From the NCBI GenBank assembly GCA_963555705.1, contig OY743190.1:19413491-19477490 (forward strand): 64,000 nucleotides of DNA. Direction: 5' to 3'. This DNA is from Ligustrum vulgare (lineage: Eukaryota; Streptophyta; Magnoliopsida; Lamiales; Oleaceae). The notes beneath the pieces are model-generated. The model saw only the letters and a program-made list of their open reading frames with translations. It did not search any database and was not told the DNA's origin. Below, one piece after another: positions 1-11,441 of the stretch. A program made the translations under genes and the position numbers. Position 1 is the first letter of the stretch. Each line of letters starts with the position of its first letter.

Positions 1-618
1 ACCGATGGCCTTCTGCCGCTCCGCAACAACAAGCTTCTCTCACCTCCTGATTTGATTTCAATTTACTAGCTTTGTTTGATAGGTTCCATTTTGAATGTTG
101 GATCTTCAAGAAGACTAAAGCACAGTCGTATAGAAGCAGACGCAGTGAAAGAAGCCTGGTACTTTGCCTTTTGAATTTTAATTTTTGACTTTTGAGCATG
201 TGGTGAGAGAGTGGGTTGGTATTAAATATTAATGGACTGGAACGACTTTTTTCTGGTTGCCTTCACTTTTTTTTTATTTTTTATCAGAACACTTTTTTTA
301 ATAATGGTTGCACTTGCTTTAACCTTTATGGATTAAGAATCATGTTAATATTGTATTTGTCTTGTCTTCCACTACTACTTAGTTCATTTTATTTATAGTA
401 TATACTGATTTTTTTATTTGAAATTTGGAAGTAGTAATTTATTTCTCATGTTTTGTTGTCTACTTGATATTGATTTTGGAATTGGAGATATTTTTAATTG
501 ATGTAATTAATGATTAGCTTTGTTTGAAATTTTTGTAATTTGAGATTTGTGGTTTGTATTTTGTGAAGTTCATTTGTGAGTTTCTAATTATAATTTGTTT
601 ATTTTAGTAGGGAAAATT

Positions 619-3029
619 ATGTCGACCTTAGATAGATTCTTTAAAAGAAAATTTATAGTTGAAGAAAATGTTGACGAGGGGGCTTCAAATAGTGTGGATG
701 TTGATCCTACGCATCCTCCTACCGATCAAGGAAATTGAGTGGATGTTGATCTTACACAACTTCCTATCGATCCTGGTTTAAGAGTTCCAATTTCGAATTA
801 AAATATTAATATTCGTGATCAAGTTCGAAGAGCATATTTGCAAATGGGTGCTTGTCAACCTTCAGATCATGTGTTCCCAAGACGAAGTACGGAGCATCCC
901 AATATAGACGCTTCCAAGCTTCCTGGTTTAAGGAATTTGGTAGTTGGTTGGAGTATAGTATAGCAAAAGATGCCGATTATTGTTTGTATTGTTACCTTTT
1001 CAAATCAAGTCATGGTAATCAAGGAGGAGGTGGATCTTTTGTTAGCAAAGGGTTCACATACTGGAAAAATAAAGAAAGATTTCGACTTCACGTGGGAAAG
1101 CATGACAGCGAACATAACAAAGCTCAAATGAGTTGTGAAGTATTGATGAATCAAGATCAACACATTCATTCAGTTTTACAGAAGCGGTCAATTCAAGAAT
1201 GTAATGAATATTGTATTCGTCTTGAGGCACCAATTGATTGTGTTAGAGTTCTATTACATCAGGGGTTATCATTTCGGGGCCATGATGAATCTGAAGGTTC
1301 TCTCAATCCAGGTAATTTCCTAGTTCAATTGCAATTTCTTGTTGATCATAATGATGATATTAAAGCTGTGGTGTTGGGAAATGCTCCTAAAAATTGTAAA
1401 TTAACATCTCCTGATATTTAGAAGGATATAGTGAGAGCTTATGCCGCAGAAACGATCAATGTTATTATCAAAGATGTTGGTGATTCATTATTCTCTATTC
1501 TTGTTGATGAATCTCGTGATGTATCAGTAAAGGAGCAAATGTCAGTAGTCCTACGTTATGTGGATAGTAGTGGACAAGTGAATGAACGTTTGATAGGGGT
1601 TGAGCATGTTAGCAGTACCACAGCTCTATCACTTAAGGTTGCAATTGATATGCTATTTTCTAGATATAATTTGAGTATATCTAGGTTGAGATGACAAGGT
1701 TATGATGGGGCAAGTAATATGCAAGGTAAGTTCAATGGTCAGAAAGCACTCATTTTGAAGGAGAACTCATATACCTTTTACATACATTGTTATGCTCATC
1801 AATTTCAGCTAGCTCTTGTAGCTGTGGCAAAGAAGAATATTCCAATTTCTAATTTTTTTCGTGTGATTGGTGGATGTTGTAAATGTTATTAGAGCATCTT
1901 GCAAACGTTCTGATCTGCTTAGAGAGAAACATTCAGACTTTATCGTTGAGGCATTGGAGAGAGGTGATGTTTTAAGTGAACTGGGACTTAATCAAGAAAC
2001 TACTCTTCAACGTTCTGGTGATACACGCTGGGCTCACATTATAATTCTTTGATCAGTTTGCTTTCAATGTTCTTTGCTGTTGGTGATGTACTTGAATTTA
2101 TTTCAGAAGATGAATCTAGTTCTGGTGATCAGAAAAGTGAGGCATTCAATTTATTGGAGTCAATATATTTGTTTGATTTTGCATTTAATCTACACTTGAT
2201 GAAAAAATTCTTAGGAGTTTCGAATGAGTTGTCAAAGACATTACAATTGAAAGATCAAGATATTATGAATGCAATGGGATTTGTGAAAATATGCAAACAA
2301 CGACTCCAAATGATGAGAGACAACGGGTGGGATTTGTTTTTGAAAGAAGTTCATTCTTTTTGTCAGCGACATCACATTGATGTTCCCAATATGGATGGTG
2401 TGTTTATACGCAGTGCACCTTGTGGTCATCCTCAGCGTAATCCACCACCAGAAGTGACAAATTTACATCATTACTGTGTAGATTTATTCTACGCTATCAT
2501 TAATTTGCAACTTCAAGAGTTGAATGATCGTTTCTCAGAGGTAAATATAGAGTTACTCCTTTGTGTAGCTTGTTTATGTCCACAAAATTCATTCTATGAT
2601 TTCGATATGAAAAGATTGATTCAACTTGCGGAGTTTTATGTAGAAGATTTTTCAAGATTTGATCTTCTCACACTTGATGATCAACTTGAAACTTATATTT
2701 TTGATATGCGCTCTAACAACGCATTTCAAGAATTGAAAGGCTTTGGCGATCTTGCAGAGATGTTAGTAATGACAAAGAAAAATAAGGTATATCCATTGGT
2801 TTATAAGCTTCTGACTTTGGCGCTAATTCTACCGGTTGCTACCGCTACAGTTGAGAGAGTATTTTCTGCAATAAGAATTGTGAAGGGTAGATTGCGCAAT
2901 CGAATGGGTGATGAGTGGATGAATGATAGTCTTGTTGTTTATGCAGAAAAAGATATATCTTTGAAGGTTTATAATAAAGCAATTGTACAACGATTTCAAA
3001 GTATGAAAACTCGCAAGGAACGATTATAA
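619..3029 (+). pseudogene. hAT-superfamily transposase pseudogene (TTF-type zinc finger / DUF4371 / hAT dimerisation)
   Basis: The reading frame starts at ATG 619 (MSTLDRFFKRK) and is broken by a stop at about 736, a frameshift near 870 and further stops or shifts near 1420, 1695 and 2050. The pieces follow the order of plant zinc-finger MYM-like hAT transposases: a TTF-like region with WFKEFGSWLEYS and CLYCYLF (about 900-1010), a DUF4371-like catalytic part (about 1130-1700, including VDESRDVSVKEQ), then the C-terminal hAT dimerisation domain (about 2790-3000, with ATATVERVFSAIRIVKGRLR). The complete protein would be about 780 residues. In life it would bind terminal inverted repeats and cut and paste the element, but the number of lesions shows it is dead. 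1-618 is probably its 5' untranslated region; I see no 5' terminal repeat in the window. Confidence 0.88.
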
Positions 3030-3159
3030 AGTATTTCATTTGAGTTGGAATTTGTTTACTTCTCATTTTTGAAACTAAGTTTTCTCTATTTAGTTTAATT
3101 TTTCTCAAAAAAAAAAAAATCCCCCCCCCCCCAAACTCATTTATTTTCCGACCCCGCTC

Positions 3160-3183
3160 ACTGAAAATCCTGGCTCCGCCACT
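3160..3183. repeat. 3' terminal inverted repeat of the hAT element
   Basis: The stretch reading GGCTCCGCCACT at its end is the reverse complement of the AGTGGCGGAGCC terminus common in this hAT group. It lies just downstream of the transposase, after an A-run and C-run at 3107-3132. The matching 5' terminus is not in the window, so the target duplication cannot be tested. Confidence 0.6.
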
Positions 3184-4009
3184 ATTTTGGAGGTGCTACC
3201 AAGTATAAATTTTAGTTTTTTATACCTGTTCTTTATGAGAAAAAGATATTAGAAAAATATTGGAAATATTATTTTTTGTATGTGGTAGTTTTATATATAA
3301 TAAATTTATATAAATTGCTTATTTTTTTTAGATGCATGTTTTATAATTAAAGAACAGAGGTCACTCTTTTAATATTCGTACAGGACATCTAAAAATACAA
3401 AACCGACCCTATATTGAAGTAACGGTTACTCGATCTTGTAGTCAAATTACTCAACGTTGTTCAATATGTTTAATGGGTGAGCGAATGGGAGAAAGACAAA
3501 GTTAAGGACATACAAAAATTGAAATATTATTTATCTAATCTAAAGAATTCTAATACTTGGTGTACTTAGCTGCATGGATTTTTTTTTATATATATATATT
3601 TAACAAGAGTGATAAAGAATAAGTTCATATTCACGCATAACTTTCCATTAAAGTAATTCTAGGATAATGTTATTCGTACATCGTATGGTTTACACATTGG
3701 TTTACTCCTCCTCGCATGAAGTGGGCCACGAATATTTTATTATGTGTGGGCACCTCCTAAAGTCTTTACATTTACCTTTGTTTGGAAAAATGATGTTTAT
3801 AGATTTTGTTTATAAACAGCGATATATCATCATTTCATTAGTCATTGTATAAAAAATAAAAAAATGATGGACAAGGATCATTGACTAGAAAAAATTGTTG
3901 ACTATTAAAAAAAATGTCCAATAAAATGTTGTCGCTTATACGTTTATAAATAAAATTTATAAACAACAATTTACCAGTACAGGCTAAAGTATCGTGATCG
4001 ATTTATTTA
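3184..4009. other. AT-rich sequence without recognised gene
   Basis: I see no convincing coding sequence. The open frames here are short and low in complexity. A short TA run lies near 3580-3600. Confidence 0.5.
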
Positions 4010-4188
4010 GCCCTTGTTTGGCCATCTTTAAAAACTGAACACGTTTTTCTCTCTTTTGTTTTCAATCACACATTTAAAATATTAGTACACATAAATTCAA
4101 AAAAAAATCCCTATTTTTTATCACATATTTTTTAAAAAAACATTATTTATTTCAAATAAACGGTTTTTTAAACAATATCAAACAGAGC
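4010..4188. mobile_element. Tourist-like MITE, copy 1
   Basis: A 179-bp element begins GCCCTTGTTTGGCCA and ends ATCAAACAGAGC, an imperfect terminal inverted repeat. It is flanked by TTTA on both sides (4006-4009 and 4189-4192). The same TIR style and TTTA flank recur at 26705-26869. The interior has the poly-A/T and TTTCTCTC patches shared by the whole family. PIF/Harbinger (Tourist) affiliation is inferred from the TIR and the TTA-core target. Confidence 0.75.
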
Positions 4189-4260
4189 TTTAATGAATAG
4201 TTGAGAAAAGATCCTCAATCTTTACTATTGTGTCTTTGGAATTCCAAACAAATGTTTGTG

Positions 4261-4493
4261 AGTGCTCAGCGCGTCCGAGTGCAGGGTTCGAATCCCGAAA
4301 TATTGGATTTACTCATTGTGGAAAGCGGGAGTTATTGAGAATTGCTCATGCTTACTCAATCCCTCCACCCTGGTCCCTGGGAGGCATAACCTGGATTTAC
4401 AATCTCGAGCCAATGACCTTGGGCGTGGTCGGTTCGGGCCCTCAGGGTGTGAGAAACACCTTTAACTGATCAAAAAAATTAAAACTGATAAAA
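4261..4493 (+). mobile_element. tRNA-derived SINE, copy 1
   Basis: This 233-bp element contains a Pol III B-box (GGGTTCGAATCCCG, about 4284-4297) close to its 5' end and ends in an A-rich tail with AAAAAAATTAAAACTG. It is flanked by a perfect 15-bp direct repeat, AAACAAATGTTTGTG, at 4246-4260 and 4494-4508. The same body, including CATAACCTGGATTTA and CGGTTCGGGCCCTCAGG, occurs at 56405-56510 (minus) and 59653-59879. It needs LINE machinery in trans. Confidence 0.85.
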
Positions 4494-4508
4494 AAACAAA
4501 TGTTTGTG

Positions 4509-4853
4509 TTATACAGTTGGTTGGAAAATGTCATTAAGACCATTAAATTTGTGTGCAACTGTCACGTAATGTCTCAAAAAGGGTGAAAATGTCCAAATTT
4601 CATTTCTCTTTTTGTAAAATCGTCAACCATGTTTTATTTCTTTTGATCGGAACAAAATTTGATTGTTCATCACACACATTACTTTAGTGGACACTTTTAT
4701 TCTATTAGGGTAGGAGATATCATTTGAGACTCGAATGCTAATTTAACGGCCAAATGACGTTTTTCAGATCAGACAATTGAGATGAGATGATGTGTGAACA
4801 CTTTTGATAGGTTTGGAATCCATCCTCATAGTAAGCAAATATTAGAGACATAA
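4509..4853. other. Non-coding AT-rich spacer
   Basis: No gene, RNA or repeat structure is recognised here. Confidence 0.4.
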
Positions 4854-4997
4854 GGTTGTGTTTAATTGATAAGATGAAAAAGGGGTGGAAATAAAATATA
4901 TTTAAGAGAATTGATTTTCCTAAAAACTTTTTTTTGAGGAAAATATCAATTGGGAGTGTTTGATTAGATTATTTTCTACGTGAAAAAAAGTAGTTAT
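4854..4997. mobile_element. Left half of a Tourist-like element split by the gypsy insertion
   Basis: It starts GGTTGTGTTTAATTGAT after the target TAA (4851-4853). Its missing right half resumes at 16863 and ends at 17239 with AAATAAAGCATATCC followed by TAA (17240-17242). Joined, the halves align by eye with the uninterrupted relative at 19506-19770, for example TGATTGACATTATTTTT in both. Confidence 0.7.
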
Positions 4998-5652
4998 TGA
5001 CATACAAAAATGAGGCTCATTTAAGAAGTCCAAAGAATGGACCCAAACAAGCCTATGTGCAGGCGCAAATCAGATTCATTGAGTGAAGGCCCAAAGTGGA
5101 TTTATTAGGCGAAGGTCCAGCATCGCCCAAACCTGGAAGACGTCCAAGATCTAGGCGACTAGAATATGTCATTATCATTTAACGTGACGGTTATCAAACA
5201 GTTAATGAGCAATCTCATCACATCCCACGATCCAAGAATTTCAGTTGCAAACAGTTGAGTAATGGGAGTAATGGTAGCAGTTAATGTAGCATTTTTGACA
5301 AGTCATCCACTAGGAGAAAGTGGATAGTTACTGGGCAACCAACAGTTTTTGAACAATATTGAAGGAAAATCGTTAAAAAAGTATAAAAGCAAAAAGAGAA
5401 TGTAGAGCTAAGGATCCGATCAATCACTCTCAAATATAGAATATATAATTTCATTTCTTTTAAGTCTTTCTGGTAACTTTCAATTACTTTGCAATTCAGT
5501 GTGGTTGTGCCCCTTGGAGGATTTCGTTTCATTGTAATCTTCATAAATAAAAAAAATCCCTTGTTGAGACTTTGTTTCAAAAGGTTGTTGGTCCTTACAC
5601 ATCATCTAAATTCTTTTAATTGGTAGCAATAGTTTACTTTCTACGCGAAACA
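4998..5652 (+). repeat. 5' LTR of the gypsy element
   Basis: This 655-bp LTR begins TGACATAC and ends CGCGAAACA. It aligns along its whole length with 15821-16862 once two insertions in the latter are removed. I count about 11 differences in the first 150 aligned bases, so the insertion is fairly old. A candidate TATA-like AAGTATAAAAGC lies near 5380-5390. Confidence 0.88.
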
Positions 5653-5672
5653 TTTGATACGCCCAGTGGGAC
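5653..5672 (+). other. Probable primer-binding region
   Basis: The bases directly after the 5' LTR read TTTGATACGCCCAGTGGGAC. The ACGCCCAGTGGGAC part resembles the region right after gypsy 5' LTRs in plants. The matching tRNA was not identified. Confidence 0.45.
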
Positions 5673-5857
5673 AACTTTGGTGTTCGAAAATACAAAAGTG
5701 ATGCAATATGCCTCATAAGAACTTCAATAAGGAGCCAACAAGCCAACGAATAGTCTAGTCTATGATCGAATGATATGAGGAGTAGCAAAGTACTCCAGGA
5801 ACAAAGGGACAAAATCAAAGTCATTATGAGCCAATGACAAAGTTAAGTCCTCGAACC

Positions 5858-7042
5858 ATGCATGCATTGCTTAGTGAACTCACACAGGATGTCGTTGAAT
5901 AGGTAAATCTACAAAACATTCATAATATGGAAAGGTTTACCCAAAGTGGAAATGCACATTGTGGAAACATGGCAAAACAACTAAATATTTTAAATGAAAC
6001 CATGAACAAGTTAGTGGGCCAGATTTTTCAACCAACTATACCAAATATAGGACATTTCAAGCCAGAACGATTGTATGACATAATTCCCCAGTCTCAAGTC
6101 TAAATCAGGGAATAGAACCACCTTTTGGACCATCTACTTCAAATTCGGGGGGTGGTGGAATGGCAAACTTGGGTAATGGTAATGGAGTGTCAAACCTGGG
6201 AGTAGCCCAAATGCAAGAGATAATGTTCAGAATAATAAATAGAATGCCACACGTGTTAATGATGGAGTAAACACACAAGTTAATGGCAATAATGGTTTAA
6301 ACAATGAAAGCTTTGCTAATGCCACAAATCCATGGCCAAATGCTAGACCTCAAGTGATACCACTAGTAAATCAACCTATAGGCATTCCATATGATCCCAA
6401 CATTCTGTTGAGGAATCAAATCACAAAAATAGAACAAGACCAAATGGATTTTGGGATGCGACCTTTTATTAGGCTGGCCTATAGAAAGCCATACCCTGCC
6501 TAGGTAGATCAAGCATACCCATGGCCTAAAGGGTACAAAGTGCCTGAATTTTCATTATTCACTAGCCTAGGAGAAGTCTCTACCCTGGAACATATATAGG
6601 GAGATTCATGTTGCAATGTGGTGAAGTAACTATCACAGAATGAGGTTATTTCCTAGTTCATTAAGGGGGTAGCTTTCTTGTGGTTCATTAATTTTCCAGC
6701 AAATTCCGTTCAAACGTAGCAACAATTGGAACAATTATTCATTACTCAGTTTTATAAAACTGAATCTGAAGTTACTTTGGCCGATTTGGCGAATTTACGT
6801 TAAATGCCAAATGGATGGGTAGAAGTCTTCCTTCAAAGGTTTAAAACAACTAGGTGTAAATGTTTCGTGCCTTTACCTAAAAAAAGAGTTTGTTAAAATA
6901 GCTCAAAGTTGTTTAAGCTTTGATTTAGAGAAAAAATTCCAAAGATATGGAATTTCTCGATCTTTTTTAGTTAAGTGTTAATGTGATCAGATATGAACGT
7001 CTATTAAGAGAAGAAGAGCAAATGAAGAACTCTAGTAAGGGG
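5858..7042 (+). pseudogene. gypsy gag remnant, upstream part
   Basis: Translated pieces match a plant retrotransposon gag domain: PEFSLFTSLGEVSTLEHI (about 6542-6595), then GVAFLWFINFPANSV, a QLEQLFITQFYKTESEVTL block and the PLPKK and NSSKLFKL segment before 7000. Gag would form the virus-like particle and package the RNA. Stops at about 6596, 6642 and later, plus frame changes, make it non-functional. Its last 323 bases (6720-7042) are repeated at 8683-9003 on the far side of the 7043-8682 insert. Confidence 0.75.
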
Positions 7043-8682
7043 CGCTATAAATATATCGCAAGTGCATGTATCGCATCCAAGTAATAGTGGACAAATGAGT
7101 CCGGTTTATCGATCCCACAAGGATTGTCTATTCTACTTACACTCTAGTGTGATCAATTTCAATAGTAAACACTCACAATAAAGTTTTGGTTTTGAAGATG
7201 TTATAGACTTAAAATTAAATTCACAATTGTAAATAAACAAGTAAGAAATGTCGATAACTTGATGATAAAAGAGTGTTGGGATTCTTGATTCCACTTGACG
7301 TTCACCTAATTGATTTCCCAACATGCAAATTGAAATGTGAGTTACTAGTCATGTTAGATCCGATTTTCCAAATTTAGCTAATTAACTCTCTCGTGTGAAA
7401 TTAACTCTAATTAGTGGAATTAACCTACTATATCTCTATATCGATTAAAAGCACACCAATTGCATTAAACCTTTGTGAAAATAACTCAATTGATCATTTA
7501 GGGTTTAAGGTATATCTCTATCCTTATCAACAACCTAGAGTATGTATTGTATTGATCTAGAATACACAACAATTTCTCAATAATTGCACATTCCATAAAA
7601 TCCAAGCATTAATTTGACCAAAATAATTACAAGACAATAAATACAACAATAAATGCACAAGATAATAAATAACTAAAATTCTCAACGCAAACATTAATAT
7701 TAACTAAGCTAGGTTAAATTTCCTTAATCATCCCAACACAAAATAAATTAGCTCATGATAAAATAACAATAAAACTCAAGAATTAAATACATCATTTCAA
7801 CAATTGATTAAATTATATGAAGAAATATGAAGATTAAGCAATAAAACTTCTCTTCAACAATGATTTTAGCTTCAAAATATCAATGTTCTTCCACAATGTT
7901 GGAGGTATTTCTTCTTTCATTCAACATTCATCACCAAAATATAAAAATACAAGAAAAATTAACACGAGAAAATAGGAAAAATAAAGAAAAAAATGGGAGG
8001 CAAGAAGAATGGTCCAAACCCAAGCAAAAACCCTTTTAAAAATGCCCAAAAATGCGTAGATCCGCGTATGACAGCGTTTGGGCCGAATCGGGTCGCATCG
8101 GTTCGGCCCGTGACTCGGTTCGGCGGCCCATTTTTTTCCCTCAAAAATAAGGCCGCGAGATTGCTTGATTAACTTGAACGGATTCTAATCTTTTTTTTTT
8201 TGCCTTGAGTCGTGTGCGCCACTCGGTTCCGACCATGCATTCGCGTGGTTCAGTTAGGACATGATTTTGCAGGTCGGTCCTTCATTTAATTACATTTGAG
8301 GTCCTTCAACTTTCAATGTCGATCAACTTGGTCCCCAAATTTCTTGATTTCATTCAAATATGTCCTTCTAAAATTGCATTTGAAGTCCTTCAACTTTTGA
8401 AAACTTGCAAGTTAGTCCCTCGGTCAATTACGCAGCAAGTCCACAGCTTTTCAGAAGTCACAAATTGGTCCCCAAACTTCTAATCTTTGAAATATTTGAC
8501 TCTTTTCTCCTCAATTTCTTCTATTAAACATTCATTTAGCCTCTTTCTTGTACTTTCTCCCATGAAGTTGTACATTAAGCCTAAATAATCACAAAATTCG
8601 CACAATTAAGTAGATATTTATCCAAATAACTCCACATTTAATACCAAAAATTATGAAATATGCATATAAAATGCACTCAACA
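7043..8682. repeat. Unclassified 1.64-kb dispersed repeat between two gag copies
   Basis: This block begins CGCTATAAATATATCGCAAG and ends AAATGCACTCAACA. It contains no gag-pol match and no long ORF. 8030-8270 is more GC-rich, and 8270-8480 repeats phrases such as GGTCCTTCAACTTT and TTGGTCCCCAAA. I could not place it in a family. It is flanked by a 320-bp direct repeat of gag sequence rather than a short target duplication. Confidence 0.55.
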
Positions 8683-10479
8683 CAACAATTGAAACAATTA
8701 TTCATTACTCAGTTTTATAAAACTGAATCTCAAGTTACTTTAGGTGATTTGGTGAATTTATGTTAAATGCCAAATGAATGGGCAGAAGTCTTCCTTCAAA
8801 GGTTTAAAATAGCTAGGAGTAAATGTTTCATGCCTTTACCTGAAAAAACAGTTTGTTAAAATAGCTCAAAGTTGTTTATGCTTTGATTTAAAGAAAAAAT
8901 TCCAAGACATGGAATTTCTCGATCTTTTTCAGTTAAGTGTTATGTGATCAGATATGAACATCTAATAAGAGAAGAAGAGCTCATGAAAAATTCTAGTAAG
9001 GGGACTTATTATAGAGATCCAAATTTTGATACTCATATGGTTGATGAATATTATGATCAGACCGAAGTATGTTTGGCCGAATTAGTTAAGGGAGATGTAT
9101 ATCCTTGTCCCTTAATAACCAAATCGGGAACAATGGTCTATAATGAGCCCATGAGAGACGAAAATAAAAAAAGCTAGGGTATCCTCCTTTGATGTGACCA
9201 AAGCCGATATTATATTTGATAAGCTTTATAAAGACAAACAAATAAAATTGAGTGATAAGAATAAAGTGTCAAACCTTGAACAAATCAAGGGTAAAAAATA
9301 TTGTAAATGGTACAATGCATAGTCTCATATAACTAACAATTGCTTGATTTTCTGTCATGTATTACTTGATGCAATTGAATTAGGGTGAATCACTTTTGAA
9401 GCTAAGAAGAAGATGACAGTAGATAAAAATCTTTCCCCATAGCCACTTGGGGTTGATATGGTGACAACTGATTTTAAAAGATGATTGCAAAAATTCAAGT
9501 TAGTAGTCGATGATGGAGAGGAAGATGTTGAGCCACATCCCAGCATCTTTGAATGTCTCAAAGGAAAGAAAGTCAGAAAGGATGAAGAAATTTTGTGTGC
9601 TAGATGCAGAAGAGAAGTGTAAGAACGTGGAAAAAACAGGAGCATGGGGACAACATCATCGTCTTATATTATTCCAAACTTCCAGGCTATCGGAGAACAA
9701 AGCATGCCATCTTATGGGAAACCATCTTTTGAGAGGCAGTTCAGACAAATATATAATGACAGAACATTTAAGCTACAACCTTGTCAATCAAATGTTTGGA
9801 ATTCATTACAGTATAATACAGGAAGGGTTGTGCCCTTTAATGAAATGACTAGGACTAAACAAAGACTTTATAAACAGAGTTATGGACGAATGATGAGGCA
9901 AAAACAATGGTCACCATGCCCTAAAATGCCTAATTTAGTCAAGGTGGCCAACAAAACGTCCTCAAAAGATGATAAAGAGCCAATATGGGTGAATGAATGG
10001 AAACAGTACCGGAAAGTTCCTCTGGGAAGTCAAAGTTTGAGAGTAGTAAGAAGGATGAAAATGAAGAAGATCCAGTGCGATCCCTTACTGTTCAATTTGG
10101 TGCTTTACCTCCTGTAATGGCCAATAATTACTTATTAGTCAATGAATTCAAAAGTAAAGACAATGAAGAGGAAGAAAGGGAAAGTAATGAGGAGGAACCA
10201 TGTACTCTGGAATACGAAGAAGCTCAAATGTCTCATGAGGTATGTGATGGAGAGGAAATTGACTTGGAAGCAGAGAGAAGAAGAAGGGGAGTTTCGTACA
10301 ACAACTTATGGAAGCAACTTTATCAGGAAGGTGTTCGCGAGGTGGATTTGTTGGGTAAACCGTCTGGACGTTCTTTTGACTATTACGTATTATATGGAAC
10401 GCCCAAAAAAAAGGTGAGAGTGCCTCACTCTGAAAAGTATGGGTCACCTCCAAGGATACTGCCTCCCCCTATAGGCTAG
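8683..10479 (+). pseudogene. gypsy gag remnant, downstream part
   Basis: It begins with the second copy of the 320-bp gag segment (8683-9003) and runs on into the gag C-terminal and linker region. The open frame 8944-9177 continues with REEELMKNSSKGTYYRDPNF. Fragments at 9644-10117 and 9997-10479 are acidic and lysine-rich, as expected for the gag-protease linker (EEDPVRSLTVQFGALPP, then VSYNNLWKQLYQEGVREVDL). Frame changes between fragments show decay. No zinc knuckle could be recognised. Confidence 0.65.
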
Positions 10480-10599
10480 ATAAATGAAGAGGAAGCGATA
10501 GAGGAAAGTAAGAAGGAAGTCCAGAATACAGAAACTCCAAACGAAATACTACATATCGATTTGATATAGGAAGTCGATTCAATAGAAGATAAACAAGAA

Positions 10600-11064
10600 G
10601 TGGAAATTGATGCGGTAGAAAGGGTAATCTTTAGGAGACCCACTATGAAGTTAACTAAACATCTAAGGCCATTGTTTATGAAGGCTTTGGTCAATGGCAT
10701 TCCAGTTTCCAAGGTACTTATTAACAACAGTGTAGCCATAAATACTATTCCATACAGGATGATGAGAAAATTTGTAAAGACAGAAAGCGATATGATCCCG
10801 ACAGAAGTCATTCTTACCAGTTTCAACAGGGGAGTAACTTCAGCCAAAGGAATAATGCCACTAGACATAACGGTGGGCACTACTACTAGGAATACAGTCT
10901 TTTTCATCATATATGGTCCTACTAGTTATAATGTGCTGTTAGGAAGGGAATGGATCCATGGGAGTCACTTCATACCTTCATTGCTCCATCAATGCCTGGT
11001 TTTCTGGAATGATAAATGTGAAATAGAGGTGGTGCAAGCAAATCATATGGCCTTTTTCGCATAA
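10600..11064 (+). pseudogene. gypsy aspartic protease domain, catalytic motif lost
   Basis: The 154-residue open frame aligns with retropepsin-like proteases of plant gypsy elements. Recognisable parts are RPLFMKALVNGIPVSKVLI, an AINTIPYRMM helix and the C-terminal YNVLLGREWIH. The catalytic triad normally read as D-[ST/N]-G is NNS here (about residues 42-44), so the active-site aspartate is gone. Such a protease would normally cleave the gag-pol polyprotein. The frame is otherwise open, so this may be a late lesion. Confidence 0.75.
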
Positions 11065-11441
11065 GCAAACTCAATGGAGAGGTTCATGTATGAAGAAAAT
11101 TACGGACCTGTCAGAATAGTTCAAGATTGAGAAGAAACTCATATCGTTGCACTGAGCAAGGAACCATTTTCAGTAGATACACTTACTGAAATATTTAATC
11201 AAATGAGGCCAAACTTAGTAGCCCTTGAAGAGCTAGTAACTGGCAAAAAAATAATCAAGGAACTTTAATGAGTCGTCAGCAGTAAGAGAATCTAGCCTAT
11301 ATTCAGGCCTTCAAAGCTAAACTGATGGCTTTTAATAAAGAATGTAAAGAAAAGACAACAACAGAAGTAACATTGGAGGTTTTAAAGAGCAAATTAGCAG
11401 TGTTCGAGTTAGAGCCAAATATTAGCTGAGAAGTCAACAAG

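Noticed and set aside
4262..4469. A functional tRNA gene at the B-box
   Set aside because: No cloverleaf can be closed, and the target duplication and tail show a SINE.
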